Origin: Bisporella sp. PMI_857
Taxonomy: Eukaryota > Ascomycota > Leotiomycetes > Helotiales > Helotiaceae
Direction: 5' to 3'
DNA: 64,000 nt
Assembly (NCBI GenBank): GCA_021307315.1
Contig: JAJSPD010000062.1
Span: 124,001 to 188,000 of the forward strand
Shown: piece after piece, positions 10,936 through 22,700 of the stretch
How the letters are laid out: each line of letters begins with the position of its first letter
How positions within the stretch are numbered: position 1 is the stretch's first letter
Program-made: the position numbers and the translations under genes
The notes under the pieces: generated by a model
The model's input: the letters and a program-made list of their open reading frames with translations, nothing else
Told to the model about the DNA's origin: nothing
The model's database searches: none

Positions 10936-12527
10936 GATGGGCGAAGAATATTGATTAGAAGAATACTATGTAAAAGCTCTTGTCCGGAAGTTGTAGTAGA
11001 GGCTAGTGCCGTTCATTTCGAGGAGAAACGCCACTGCTTTATAGATTTCAAACTCGACGGCGACATTGAGCTCGAACTAAAATAAGATGCAGCCGCATTT
11101 TTTGCCGATTTTACTCTAGGCTCTGATATCTCGAATGCAGTGAGATATTGAATCTTATAAATGAAATCTTCTTGGCATAGTCTGGGTCTTTCCAATGCAG
11201 TGAGAAGATGTATGGAGTCATCTCAAGATTATATGCGTCGTCTGGGCAAAGTTTATTTTGCCGAGATTTTGGATAGGTCGCAGAAAATGAGAGAACTACG
11301 TGTGCTAAAATTATACCGTAGCTTCAACATAAACGACAAGACTTTATCTCTATTTGAAACTAGAAATAAGGATAATCGATACTGCTATAGCCGCAACAGT
11401 GAGCGATACGAACAAGGGGGTGATAAGCACCTTAAGTTCCGCACTATTCTACTATGTCCGCAAACCAAATATAAAAATGACTAATTTTAACTATACAATC
11501 CCCGTAGCGCTACTGCTGAGAACTACACAATCTAACAGAATCGAGTTTAGGTAAAAGGAAGCCGTAATATAGGAGACTTGAAAAACTTTACGAGCTTCCA
11601 AAACAAATCTGCCAAGTAGATACGCCAAGCTCCTTCCGCATCTTCACGGTTAGACTACATTCCCGAAGCTGACGGTAGTAATGCCAACTAACATAAAAAG
11701 ACCGAAAAAAAGTATAAGCATTATATATCGAGTGTTAAGAATACCTATTTAGGTGATGTTGTAGAATGGTCTCGGCAAGAGCCCTGTTGTAGGAGAATTT
11801 TTCTGCTAGGCCTAGTTTGTTCATGAAAGCGATTGGTTTCATGAACAGTCCGGAGAGCCAAGCAACAGGGAGGTAAGCCAAAAAAAATTGCCAAGAGAAA
11901 TAATTCTGCAACATTAATTAAAATACCTCCGTAGGCTCTACACGGATATGGCTGGCATATGCCGTGCGCGCTAAGCTCCTTCGAGGAGCCTACTATGTAT
12001 GTATCCCTCGCTCCTTTCGAGCTCTTTTTCTCTCCAGTTTTAAATTCTGATATACCACTATTGCCTACCGTATGCACAGCGCGTACCGTAACAAAGATCG
12101 GGCTATCCTACAAAGTGTTACGATCAACCATAGCAAGGAACCCTTCATACCAGTCATATGGCTTAATTTGGCTGAGCCCCTGGTCTATGGCGCTAGAATA
12201 ACCGGTTGGGAGCCAATTGCGTCCTAAGGCATATATAAGGTTACCGTGATACGGGGCACCGTTACAATAGCGCAAACTTGACCCGTTATGGAGTTATGAC
12301 CGCCACAGGCTTCGCAACTTGTATTACTTAAAACAAAACTGCGCCGCATATACTCTTTTCCAAGTTGTATCTACTGATAAGGCACCGTCACATGTCTCTA
12401 AATCATGAAAGTAAATAAAACCTTACACTTTATTTACTCTCTGATACTTTGATTATATTTCCCTGCCTAATAATTTCCATCCAAGCAAATTATGTTTTCG
12501 ATATTAATGTATCGTAATATTCGATAC
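10936..12527. other. Intergenic, no supported gene
   Basis: This is the upstream region of the crystallin-like gene plus anonymous DNA. The phrase AATGCAGTGAGA occurs twice (about 11133 and 11195). A minus-strand frame of 110 codons (12077-11745) has no recognisable domain. No gene is called. Confidence 0.4.
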
Positions 12528-12749
12528 TGTCGCGGCCCTGGCCCTGTCGCTTAGAGCTTGGCCCCTGACACCACAGGGCTCGCTTACACTGGCCCCGGCC
12601 AGCCTCCTGTATATAAAGCACTGCTTTCCTTCCCTCCTTCCGTCTGTAGCTTGTTCTCTTAGTTATAAAAATTGACAGTCGTTCACACCTTTGAGTCCCT
12701 CTCTCTGAGATACACGGATCAAGATCCCTGTTCGCCTTGAGTTGTTACA
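12528..12749 (+). repeat. Solo gypsy-type LTR with target-site duplication
   Basis: The sequence runs from TGTCGCGGCC to GTTGTTACA (222 bp). It has a promoter-like TATATAAAG near 12610. It is homologous over its length to 43047-43291. The flanking words at 12523-12527 and 12750-12754 are both GATAC, a 5-bp target-site duplication. Assignment to gypsy rather than copia is a guess from the TGTCACGG start; no internal region is present. Confidence 0.85.
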
Positions 12750-14210
12750 GATACTGAATTTAAGAATAAGGACAAACGTATTCTTTTAAGATCCTAATAA
12801 TTGTGTGACTCAACCGACACTAATCTACGCTCCTTCGGTCATATTGAGGAACACAATGGAGTTGTTGCATGTTTGCATGCTGGATAACTGAGGACTAGTT
12901 CTGTCGAAGGTGTAGCGGCGGCCACATCCGCTGCTGGCTAGAAATCGCGAGCTGGTAGGATGAATGTTCGCTATGTAAGACAGGAGATTGAATCGATAAT
13001 AAAGTATAGTGCTATTGTAGTTGTTGGCTTCGGGAGGAATAGGAAACCACAGATAAAGTTGTCAGATCGCCGTTTAGCAAGTGTCTTTCGGGCCTTGGGC
13101 CGCGTTCTGTTTCCAGCAGTGTGTCTCAGAGTTTTTGTGGCCTTTATGCATGTCATTTCATGTTGTCTTGATTGCGTGCTAGCTGTTAGAATTGTACAAG
13201 GAATATATTCATGCCGAACTTAGCTTAGGCGAAAGTTTGTATCCTGTGTATTAACTTGCATGAACATGTGGGAGTAGATGGCTGCTCGTTTCTTGATCTT
13301 ACAACTATATATATGTGTATGAGATGAAAGTAATATGGGGATAAACCAGAAATATTTATTTCGCTGCATTGATCTATCTAAATTAAATGTTCGAGTAAGG
13401 TCTGTTTAACAGGGTACAATTGAAACGTCGACCATTAAAGCCCTAGCATCCTTTTCACCTAAAAACCACCGCATGCCGCTTTTATTTTTGCCAACGCAGA
13501 ATTTAGAGAAAACTGTATGTTGTTGCATGTTACAATTTTGCCCCTTGGAGCCACTTGCCAGAATGTTCTTGTCAAACGGATAGATTATAAGTAATATTAT
13601 TACAGAATAGGTTGTAGAATAGGGCATAAATATTTGATTGTAGAGCTAATAGAATCAACTATTTAGGTGATGAAAATAGGGGTCCTGACGCCAAGAGCAA
13701 CTAAGCCAAATCTGGTCAACAAGCTTGGCCGTTTCACAGTTCTATTGTGCTAAAGTCGGTCCTCAGGCAGAAGTTTATTTATTGCACGTGATACCCCACT
13801 TCACAAACGCGTGCTAAAGTTCATTGCGGTAAGTACACACTGTTATGCGCAGCCTTGCTATTGGAATAGATTGGTTCATACTCTGTGTTGTTCCTCCCCC
13901 CCTTTTTTTTTGGCCAACAGGTAGGAATAAGTCCTATTTCTGGTGTTCAGCTTAGTTGTGGCACTTGTAACTAACTGTATTGCTATTTGTTAGCAAGCGC
14001 GGTGAGGCTCTGGTATTTTAATATCTCCTCTCTCTCTACAGCAACGTCCTCGTTATTCCGTCCTGGGACTCCGTTCCCCAAGGGATTTCAAGCACTTGAT
14101 TTCTTTTTAAAGACAGGTTAAAGCCACCAAACTCCACGGGAGACAATACGACCGACTATCCTTGTTCTCCGTGTTCCGCTTTGTAGGATAATGAGTGGGT
14201 TAATGGCACA
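12750..14210. other. Intergenic, upstream region of the NACHT-ankyrin gene
   Basis: No gene recognised. A C-run followed by a T-run is at about 13896-13911. A CT-rich stretch (tctcctctctctctacag) at about 14023-14041 probably marks the transcription start region, or a 5' UTR intron end, of the NLR gene that starts at 14211. Confidence 0.4.
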
Positions 14211-16910
14211 ATGAGCTTTGGATTCAGTGTAGGAGATTTTATCGCGGCAATCGAGCTTGCAAACAAGGTCCGGAAGGAATTCGTGGATGCGCCAAGCCAA
14301 TTCAAGGCTATCTCAGATGAGTGCGTTTTCTACTTGTATGGGGTAAAATGGTACCATTACGCCATGCGACCCAAAAGTGAATCCACTGATAGCCGACATT
14401 CTACAGTGATATATAGACCCCCAACTCTCTGTGGCACTACTTCATATTTTGACACCTGCTGAGGGTTATGTTCAATAGGGTCAGAAGTCTTTCGATCGTC
14501 CTTCAAGATGCCGACGTTGGCTTCCCAAAACAAGAGTTGAACGACGACCAGAAACAAGACCTGGAAGACATCGACAAAGGGTGCCAAAATGTTCTTGACG
14601 ATTTACAACGAATGCTCAATAAAAATAGTGAACTCGGTTCTGAGACGGGGAGTGTGGGTAAGAGAATCAAAAGAGTGTGGAAGAGGCTTAACTGGAAGCC
14701 GGAAGACATGGACGAGCTTCGGAGCCGTATTAGCACAAATATTGGGCTTCTAAACACATTCAATGGACGACTTACTCGAAACAACGTGGTTAAGTTGGTT
14801 TTGCACCAAGATGATCAAGAGCGTCGATCTATACTCGACTGGCTTACCATAATCGACTATACCCACCAGCAGAACGACTTCATCAATCGGCGGCAGGAAG
14901 GCACAGGCCAATGGCTTCTTGACTTGGTAGATTACCAAACATGGCTGAAGACATACGGGCAAACGCTGTTCTGCCCAGGCATACCTGGAGCTGGGAAGAC
15001 GATTCTTACATCTATTGTGGTTGGTGATCTTCATGAGCGATTCCGAGGCGATAGCACCATCGGTATAGCGTATATATATTGTAACTTCAGGCGTCAGGAT
15101 GAGCAGAAGGCTGACAGCCTATTCGCGAGTCTATTAAGACAACTCAGCCAGGAACGACCTTCCCTAGCGGACGGTGTCAAGGCTCTCTATACCTGCCACA
15201 AAGATAAAAGGACGCGACCATCACTCAACGAAATCTTAGGAGTCCTCCAATCTGTGGCGGCGGCATATTCGAGAGTCTTTATTATCGTTGATGCACTAGA
15301 TGAATGTCAAATTTCGGATGGCTGTCGACAAAGATTGCTCTCAGGTCTTTTCAGCCTCCAGGAGAAATGTGGGGTAAATCTCTTTGCAACTTCACGGCCG
15401 ATATCAAGCATTGAAAAAGAATTTGAGGGAAGTACAATCTTAGAGATCCGTGCTAGTGAAGCGGATGTGCGAAGATACCTGGATGGTCATATGTTCCGGC
15501 TTCCAGGATTTGTTGTTCGGAGTTTTGAACTGCAAGAGGAAATCAAAACTGGAATCATTAAGGCTGTAGATGGGATGTATGAGGTTTATTTCGAGTATTA
15601 AACCGAATTACGCTGACTCTGCTAGGTTTCTGCTTGCGCAGCTTCATCTCGACTCTTTAGCTGGAAAGAGAGCGCCAAAAGCTGTCCGTACCGCGCTGAA
15701 GAATTTGGCCACGGGATCTGGAGCATATGACCACGCATATGAGAATGCAATGGAACGGATCAATGGCCAGGTTAAAGATCAGGAAGAGCTTGCTAAGCAG
15801 GTTTTGTGGTGGATCACCTGTTCAAAAAGGCCGCTCATTACTTCAGAACTTCAGCATGCCCTTGCCGTAGAGATTGGCGAGTCTCAGCTTGACGAAGAAA
15901 ATATCCCAGCAATCGAGGACGTAGTCTCTGTGTGCGCTGGATTAGTTACTATTGACCAGGAGAGCAATATTATTCGCTTAGCCCACTATACGACTCAAGA
16001 CTACTTTAACCGGACACAGAAACGTTGGTTTCCAGACGCCGAGATTAATACTACAGTAACCTGTGTTACTTACCTCTCATTTGATGTTTTTGAAAGTGGC
16101 TTTAGTCGAACAGACAAAGAGTTTGAGATACGACTACAAGAGAGTATACTTTATAACTATGCGGCCCAAAATTGGGGACACCATGCTCGCGAGGCTTCCA
16201 CATTAATCCCGGAAGTTATTAGCTTTCTTGAAAGAAAGGCGCAAGTAGAGGCATCGGGCCAAGCACTACTAGCGCAGAAACAGTACTCATCAGACTCAGA
16301 CTATAGTCAAAGATTTCCTAGGCTAATAACAGGACTGCATTTGGCGGCATACTTTGGGGTTAAGGCTGTTGTCCAGCTGCTGCTCAAAAAAGGCGCTCAC
16401 GTCAACGCGGCTACTGAATACGGATGGACACCGCTGCACCATGCCTCTAACAAAGGGCACGTTGGCATTGCCCAGCTGCTGCTAGAAAAAGAGGCTAACG
16501 TCAACGCGGCTGATGAGTACGGATGGACGCCGTTGCACCAAGCCTCTAACGAGGGGCACATCGACATTGTCAAGCTGCTGCTAGAAAAAGAGGCTAACAT
16601 CAACGCGGCTGACGAATACGGATGGACACCGCTGCACCATGCCTCTAACAGGGGGCACGTCAATGTTGCCCAGCTGCTGCTAGAAAAAGAGGCTAACGTC
16701 AACGCGGCTGCTGAATACGGATGGACATCGCTACACCAGGCCTCTAACGAGGGGCACGTCAATGTTGTCCAGTTGCTGCTAGAAAAAGAGGCTAACGTCA
16801 ACGCGGCTGATGAATACGGATGGACGCCGCTGCATCAGGCATCTAACAGGGGGCATGTTGAAGTTGTCCAGCTGCTGGTTGAGAAAGGGGCCCAATATAG
16901 CGACAGCTAG
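14211..16910 (+). CDS. NLR-type STAND protein: N-terminal fungal domain, NACHT, ankyrin repeats
   Basis: Exons 14211-14320, 14479-15576 and 15626-16910 give 830 residues; the introns are 158 and 49 bp (donors GTGCGT and GTATGA). Residues 1 to about 110 match the helical N-terminal domain found on many fungal STAND proteins ([16 protein letters not shown] start). The NACHT NTPase follows, with Walker A GIPGAGKT near residue 205 and Walker [11 protein letters not shown] near 300. A winged-helix-like region comes next, then ankyrin repeats from about residue 660 to the end. Such proteins act as intracellular receptors in fungal non-self recognition and regulated cell death, where ligand binding to the repeats triggers NACHT oligomerisation. 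The 49-bp intron is needed to join DGM to FLLAQLHL. The last repeats are nearly identical in DNA. The gene looks intact and may be the active member of this NLR-rich area. Confidence 0.9.
16420..16908 (+). repeat. Five near-identical 99-bp ankyrin units
   Basis: Five units of 33 codons, each starting YGWT-PLH (one reads YGWTSLH), follow in perfect phase. Most of each unit is the same in DNA. Amino-acid differences cluster at a few sites: H/Q after LH, K/E/R after SN, G/D/N/E after GH plus one residue, and A/V and Q/K before LLLEK. This pattern of high sequence identity with variation at surface positions is known from fungal NLR sensor repeats. Confidence 0.9.
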
Positions 16911-17049
16911 CAGGCATATCAGTGTTGCCAAGTAATTTATTATTTTTATATTTTTGTAACTTCGATAAAAAGGGTCTTGGGGTATTTGATCTTTATATAT
17001 TATACAATCCTAATACAAAAAATGTTTTGTATGACTTCTAAACGTACTA

Positions 17050-17414
17050 GTGTCCGTATATATTAGCATCGCCTCGAGGAGGCGCTCGACTTCTTCCAGC
17101 GCGGCACGACGACCTACCGCGCCACCACTGGCGACAATCATTACGTTACGGCAGGTTTTTGTTACCTGGTGGCCAAGCAGTTTGTCCAGCTTAAGCGATA
17201 TGACGAAGCGCGGTAAGTATACTACCACAGACAGGGAACTCGAATGCCGACGTCCTCAGACTAACTACCGCCCGCGCCAGTATCTTTCTGGGTCAGAGCC
17301 TCGAGGTGTATAGTGACATTCCGTGGTACAAACCGCAAGTCGCACGTGCAGCCTTCAAGTATGAAGACTTTTGCGGTTCTTGGAGAGGATTGCTGAGGGC
17401 GAGTTCCTCCTAGA
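17050..17414 (+). pseudogene. 3' end fragment of a TPR protein (NLR debris)
   Basis: The frame from about 17073 reads EALDFFQRGTTTYR, then TGDNHYVTAG, then an LKRYDEAR helix. Next comes a clear intron (17214-17280: donor GTAAGT, branch ACTAAC, acceptor CCAG), and then IFLGQSLEVY and WYKPQVARA. This is the helix pattern of the C-terminal TPR array of fungal NB-ARC/TPR proteins. Everything upstream of about 17066 is missing, because the sequence changes abruptly to AT-rich DNA. It is therefore a truncated fragment beside the intact NACHT-ankyrin gene. Confidence 0.6.
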
Positions 17415-17470
17415 ATATCTGTGCTGTCAACTATTTGTAACGTACTTCACAAGCACTTTACTAGTGTTAG

Positions 17471-17953
17471 CACATCGCCTGGACCACCTCAAGAAGTGCA
17501 TCTGCCAAGAGAAAGTACCGACGACATCTCAAACGCGACCCGAACGCTCCTTTGAAACCACTCATTGCCTATGCATCCTTCGCAAATCATTTTCGTGTAC
17601 AACGGGGCAATGAGGGCATGTCATTCTCGGAAATGGCTAAACGCACTGGTGAAGGTTGGCAAAATATATCCGAAGACGAACGGACTGAGCGACTGAACAA
17701 TGCCATATCACAAAAAGGCGTCTACACAAACGAGCTCAAATCTTACAAGCAAACTACCGCTTACGCTCAGCATCAAAAACAATTGACTGATTTAAGGTCT
17801 GACACTGCGGCAAAGATGCTGGACCCAGGAATATCTGGTAGTGTAGTCAGTCTGAGCCCTCGAGCCCATACCTTGGAAGATTCACACATTCTAAGGCAAG
17901 AGAATTTCAATGCAAACCAGAAGTCGAATTTTTATGGCGCTGTTAGTATATAA
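17471..17953 (+). pseudogene. HMG-box protein fragment
   Basis: The frame opens at 17471 and gives KRKYRRHLKRDPNAPLKP, then YASFANHFR, GMSFSEMAKRTGEGWQNI and YTNELKSYKQ, which is a complete HMG-box DNA-binding domain. It follows an intron-like acceptor (GTGTTAG) but no matching 5' exon with an ATG is present, and the frame closes at 17953. In related fungi this kind of HMG box sits after a SAM domain; no SAM domain is seen here. I regard it as a fragment left by rearrangement. Confidence 0.65.
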
Positions 17954-17954
17954 C

Positions 17955-18960
17955 TCCGCCTGACACGGCAACTAACGGCACTGAGCACAGTGGTCGAGGA
18001 GGAAGCCTTTTCTCCAAAGAGAGCGACAGCGTCTGATATAACGGAAAGCCGATCTCCGACATGCAGCGGATCAATCGATGCAACCACCGCTATCTTGCAG
18101 TGTCCATCTGGCCGGGTGTCAATGGCGCCCCCGCTACCACTAGGCTCATCAGGCATCCCTACTAGTGAGGGTCAAATGAATATAAATGTCCCCTTAGCAA
18201 AGTTTATTTTCAACCCCAAACAGAGACCAAAGTCTGCTCTCTTCTCTGAGCCTTCCATCAACTCAACCGAACGCTATAGTTGATCATCAATGTGTCAGCT
18301 GCTGCTCGTGGACTGCAGTGGCCGCAGATGGTACCTTTGTTGAACATTTAGTGGGACTCTATCTTTCCTGGGAGGATCCTACCTTCTCTACATTATCAAA
18401 GAACGACTTTCTGGCAGACTTTAGGAGTGGAAGGAACGAATATTGCTCAGCCGCCTTGGGCAACGCAATATTAGCTCTAGGTTACAGATCGGTTACCACT
18501 ACGGTCCCTCCTAGTGCCCCAAATGGTCTTAATCTGGCAGGGGACCAGTTTTATGTGGAAGCTGAGCGTTTGCTCGCTAAGGAGAGTGTGTCGCCACTGA
18601 CAGCCACACAAGCTATGAGCAGCGGCTTTTCCCGCAGTGCTCCCAGTAGCTCTACTTGCTCAGTTTTCAGCACTTGCAACGATAGATTGGAGTCAAACGC
18701 AGTCTAGTAATAGGAATATGGATGAAGGTCACATTTCCAGCGAATACGTCAATGTCAAGCTTGACATGATCCAGCATGAGGGCAGCAAACAAAGTAAGCT
18801 CAAACGGTCGAGGTGAAAGTGGCGCTGGTATATGCAGAGCATTCCATTCCGAACAGAATAGAAGATCCAAGGTTCACTAGGTTCTGCGAGGCTCTCAGAC
18901 GAAAGCGGTGGATTTAATACGAGTCGGGATGTGTCCTTTGGCTTGATCACGTCCATCTTT
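17955..18960 (+). pseudogene. Relic of a fungal-specific transcription factor (middle region)
   Basis: The segment at 18318-18610 reads VEHLVGLYLSWEDPTFSTLS, then FLADFRSGRNEYCS, LGNAILALGY and GDQFYVEAERLLAKE. This is the start of the fungal transcription-factor homology domain (NirA/xylanolytic regulator type). Upstream text at 17990-18283 is low-complexity linker in another frame. Downstream of about 18610 the frame is lost and stops accumulate up to the copia element. No Zn2Cys6 motif is left. It is unclear whether it belonged to the same gene as the HMG box before it. Confidence 0.6.
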
Positions 18961-19188
18961 TCTCATTGTAGTAAAGTCCAGGTATAGGTGTGGACCAGTT
19001 TTCCTAGCGTACTTGCCTCTGACGTAGATTCAAGGTCACAAACACGTCCTTGCTCCGGGACAAAATATTTCAGGTGTGCGACATCAAGAATTAGTATTCG
19101 AGCCCTGTTCTCGCAATGCATCACAGGAGATACTGCCACTGGAGTTACAGTGCTATTGAATGATCGTTATAGTGATAGTATCAGTACT

Positions 19189-19370
19189 TGTTGGAATGCA
19201 TGTACATAGCTTCACGCGTTCCATATCGCAAGGATTGTGGGCCTTCTACCATCTATATAACTACCTGGCAATAGGCCGTAGCTTAGAAGAATCAACGAAT
19301 ATCATAACCACACCAGCAAGAGCGTAGTCACAGCTACTACGCCTTTTGCTACGTGGTAGGTATTCCGACA
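19189..19370 (+). repeat. 5' LTR of the copia element
   Basis: 182 bp, TGTTGGAATG to TATTCCGACA. It reads the same as the 3' LTR base for base. Unlike the interior, it has normal base composition with many CC and CA steps. Confidence 0.95.
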
Positions 19371-19779
19371 CTGATCAGTTGAAGCTTTTACAGATCAGAC
19401 CAACTTATTTCAAACTTCAATTGCCAGAATACAATCTTCTTTTGCAACTTTCAACAGCTTTTTTTACACAACTTTTATACAACTTTCACACACTTTCTCC
19501 AACTATTTTTACACAACTTTTTACGGCTTTTTTGCATTTAAAAATCAGATTTTTTAGATTTTTAACTTGCAAAACTTTTTTATGCTTTTGAAACATTGTT
19601 GACTTACAATACAAAACAAATTTACATTTTTCTGCCAATAATAGCTTTGCCGAAACTACAGAATTTCTATACACTTAGTATAGCTCAACTACAACAAGGA
19701 ACAAAATCGGAGAATCTAAAAAAGAAATAGAAAAAAGAAATAAAACTTGATTTAGTAGAAAAAAGAAAAATAGACAACT

Positions 19780-22700
19780 TTGTGCAATTTAAAGCGTTTA
19801 ACTACAAAAAATACAATAACACAAATAATAACTTGTAGGACTTTTTTCAACACGACTTCAAAAATTTTACAATTTACACGTTTAAAAACGTTCAACTGCG
19901 CAACATTTAAGCTTTACGGACTTGTTTACGGATCTAAAGCGTTTTTGTGCACAAAAACGACAAACGTAAAACACTTGCTTAAACGTTAATTGACTGTTTT
20001 CAAAAAAAGAAACGTTATCGATAAACTAATAAAAAATCCGTAAAGCGCAAAAAATTTCGGCTTGTTAAATCTAACTAGCTACAGCGTCGAATTACACTTT
20101 TTTATGTTTTACTAACAAGTATTAACGTTTTTTATACTTTGTACTTGCAATTAACACTATACACACTTTAAACGCCAACTTTACAGAAAAGCGTATTTTA
20201 AACTTTTACTTCGTTATATAACTTCAGCTTTATGCTTACAAAACTATTGCAGAACTACAGCAAAAAAATCGCTATTATAGCAAAACTGTACACAAAAAAT
20301 CTGAAATACAGTAAAATAAATAAAAGCTTTAATTACAAGCTAACAATCTTTTACAATATATACGGTCGGGCTAACGTGCTAAAGTAAACGTACTTAAAAG
20401 CGTTTTTTACTATACTAAAAAGTTTTGCTTTTAATTACTTTTACAACACAAAAGCACCGAAAATTTGCAATTACTTTTTTTTTAAAGTTTGCGAATATAT
20501 ACGCAACTTTTTCGAAAAGCTTAAGTTTCACCGTAAAAATTTAAATAAATAAAATACTGTTACTTTCGCGGCATTATTGCAAAAAACTCCGGCAAGTCGA
20601 CTAGCGATTGCTTTTAAATTATAATTAACAAGCTTCGCGAAATACAATATAGACTTACAAAGAACTTTTGTGAAATTGATTTTTTTCACAATAAACTCGT
20701 TACAGTATGCTAAAGCGTACTAGTATGCCGTTACGCTGTATTTGACTTTTTTAATAACTTCGGAGTTCTGATAACAAATACAATTTCGATTACAGTTTAC
20801 AAAAAAAAAATTCAAAACGTGCGCAAGCTTACTTTACAAACCGGCGTTACTACAAAGCCGACTACAGTCAAAAACGTAGCCAAGCACGCTTGTTTAACAA
20901 GCTAAAGCGCTGCTTCGTGTGCAACGAGAAAAACTGTCGTTTCTGAAACACTTCGAAAAAAAACAAAAAAAAGCAAAGCTCGTTTCAAAAACAAATTTAA
21001 AAAACGAGTAAATAACTTTCGCTACTACTAGCAACGCTTAAAACAGTATATTACAGATTACGAAAGCACTAGCAGTAACAGCAATAACTTAGCTGATAAA
21101 GTTAATAATGCGTTTAATGCTTTAATTATTGACATAAACACTTTTATAACAACAAAAAAAAACAAAATGCAACAGCTTATTTTACTTTTTACGGCGAAAT
21201 TGACTTAAGCAATGCGATTTTTACAGCGACCGAGCTGGCCAATAAAGCTTGCAACTATACAATTACAGGCTTCGACACTATTACAGGCTTTAACGCTATT
21301 TACAACGTTTCTATAAAAACCGATCTTTTTGCGTACAGCGCAACTACTTCGCGCTACATATTTGCCGAATTTATAAGCATTATAATTGATACCGGAGCTT
21401 TAAGCGCTTTACAACAGCTACAGCTAATTTCTTGCACTTTAAAAAGCTACTAATACTAAGCTAAATAAATCAATTAAAAGCATAGTCAACGTTTAATTCG
21501 GTATCGGTTTAACCTTTTTATTGGCTTTACTACAATAACAACTTTTATCGGCATAGTCGAGTTTTACGTAGTAAAAGTTGATACTTCTTTTTTGTTTTGC
21601 TTTACAAACATAAATAACTTATATATGTACTTCAACAATTTTACTAACGCTTTTGTAACTTTTAACAAGATCGTTTTAATAGTGCGTCGATTTGGCTACT
21701 TTTTTATGCTATAAAATACGTTTTTACGCGTGTATATTACAAAGTTATTCGATCAAAATTTATACTATTTAACTAAAACAGAACTACGACGATTCTATAG
21801 ACGTTTCGGCTACTTTTCGGCTAATCGCTTAAAGCGTATTTTGGAGCGAGCAAGTTATAACAACGATAAAAACGTTTTAAAGCATATCACTCGGTATTGC
21901 TAGCACTGCCAAAAACATAGCAAATCGCTAGGTCGATTTAAATTCACTTTAAAAAACGACGTCGATTTTAATTATTGCATAGTCGTCGACATTATGTATA
22001 TCGAAAGCAATTTTTTACTGCATATTGTCGACGAAAGTACTCGATTTTAAGCCGACAAATAGCTTTAAAATTTTACTGCAAAATATACTTAAAAGTTACT
22101 TCGCGCGTGTTAAATCGACATTTATTTAAAACTTTCAAATATTATTGCTTATAACGCAGACAAGAATTTTGTTAGCAAAGAATTTCGACAATACGCAATT
22201 AACGTCGAAACAACTACTAAAGCAGTTCCGGTTAAAGCTTATTATTCAGTTAGCTTAGTTAAACGTTACTACGGCTTTTTACGTTGTATTTACTAGATTA
22301 TTACTGTTGAAGTATTCGGAATAAACAAAAATATCGCTTTTAAATAGCTTTTAAAGCTTTAAACAATTCAGCTGGCTTAAACGGATTAGTGTTTACTTTG
22401 TTAGTTTTCGGCGCGTATTTTGTATAACTGAGCTAAATGCTTTTTTAGCTACAGTTACTCAGCGCGCCGCTGCGTTTAAAAAGGCTATAAATGAAGTACA
22501 AAAAATCAAAGCCGAACGTTAAGTAACAAACGCATTTAGTATACGTAATAGCTTTAATACAACTACGGTTTATAATTTACCGTTAAACTTACTCGTTCTG
22601 GTTTAAAAAAAAAGCAATATAGACTAACCGGCCGATAGTCAGGCTTTTACAGCTTACTGAGCTTAAAAAGCGAAACTTGCGTAATAGACTTGCTTAACAA

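Noticed and set aside
11745..12077. Minus-strand frame of 110 codons
   Set aside because: No homology pattern, signal peptide or splice extension; called intergenic.
15570..15625. Possible second gene starting at an ATG in the middle of the NACHT-ankyrin gene
   Set aside because: A 49-bp intron (15577-15625) joins the two frames exactly at DGM-FLLAQ, so one gene is the better reading.
16397..16801. Minus-strand frame of 134 codons with repeated motifs
   Set aside because: It is the antisense shadow of the tandem ankyrin units; the repetition is inherited from the sense strand.
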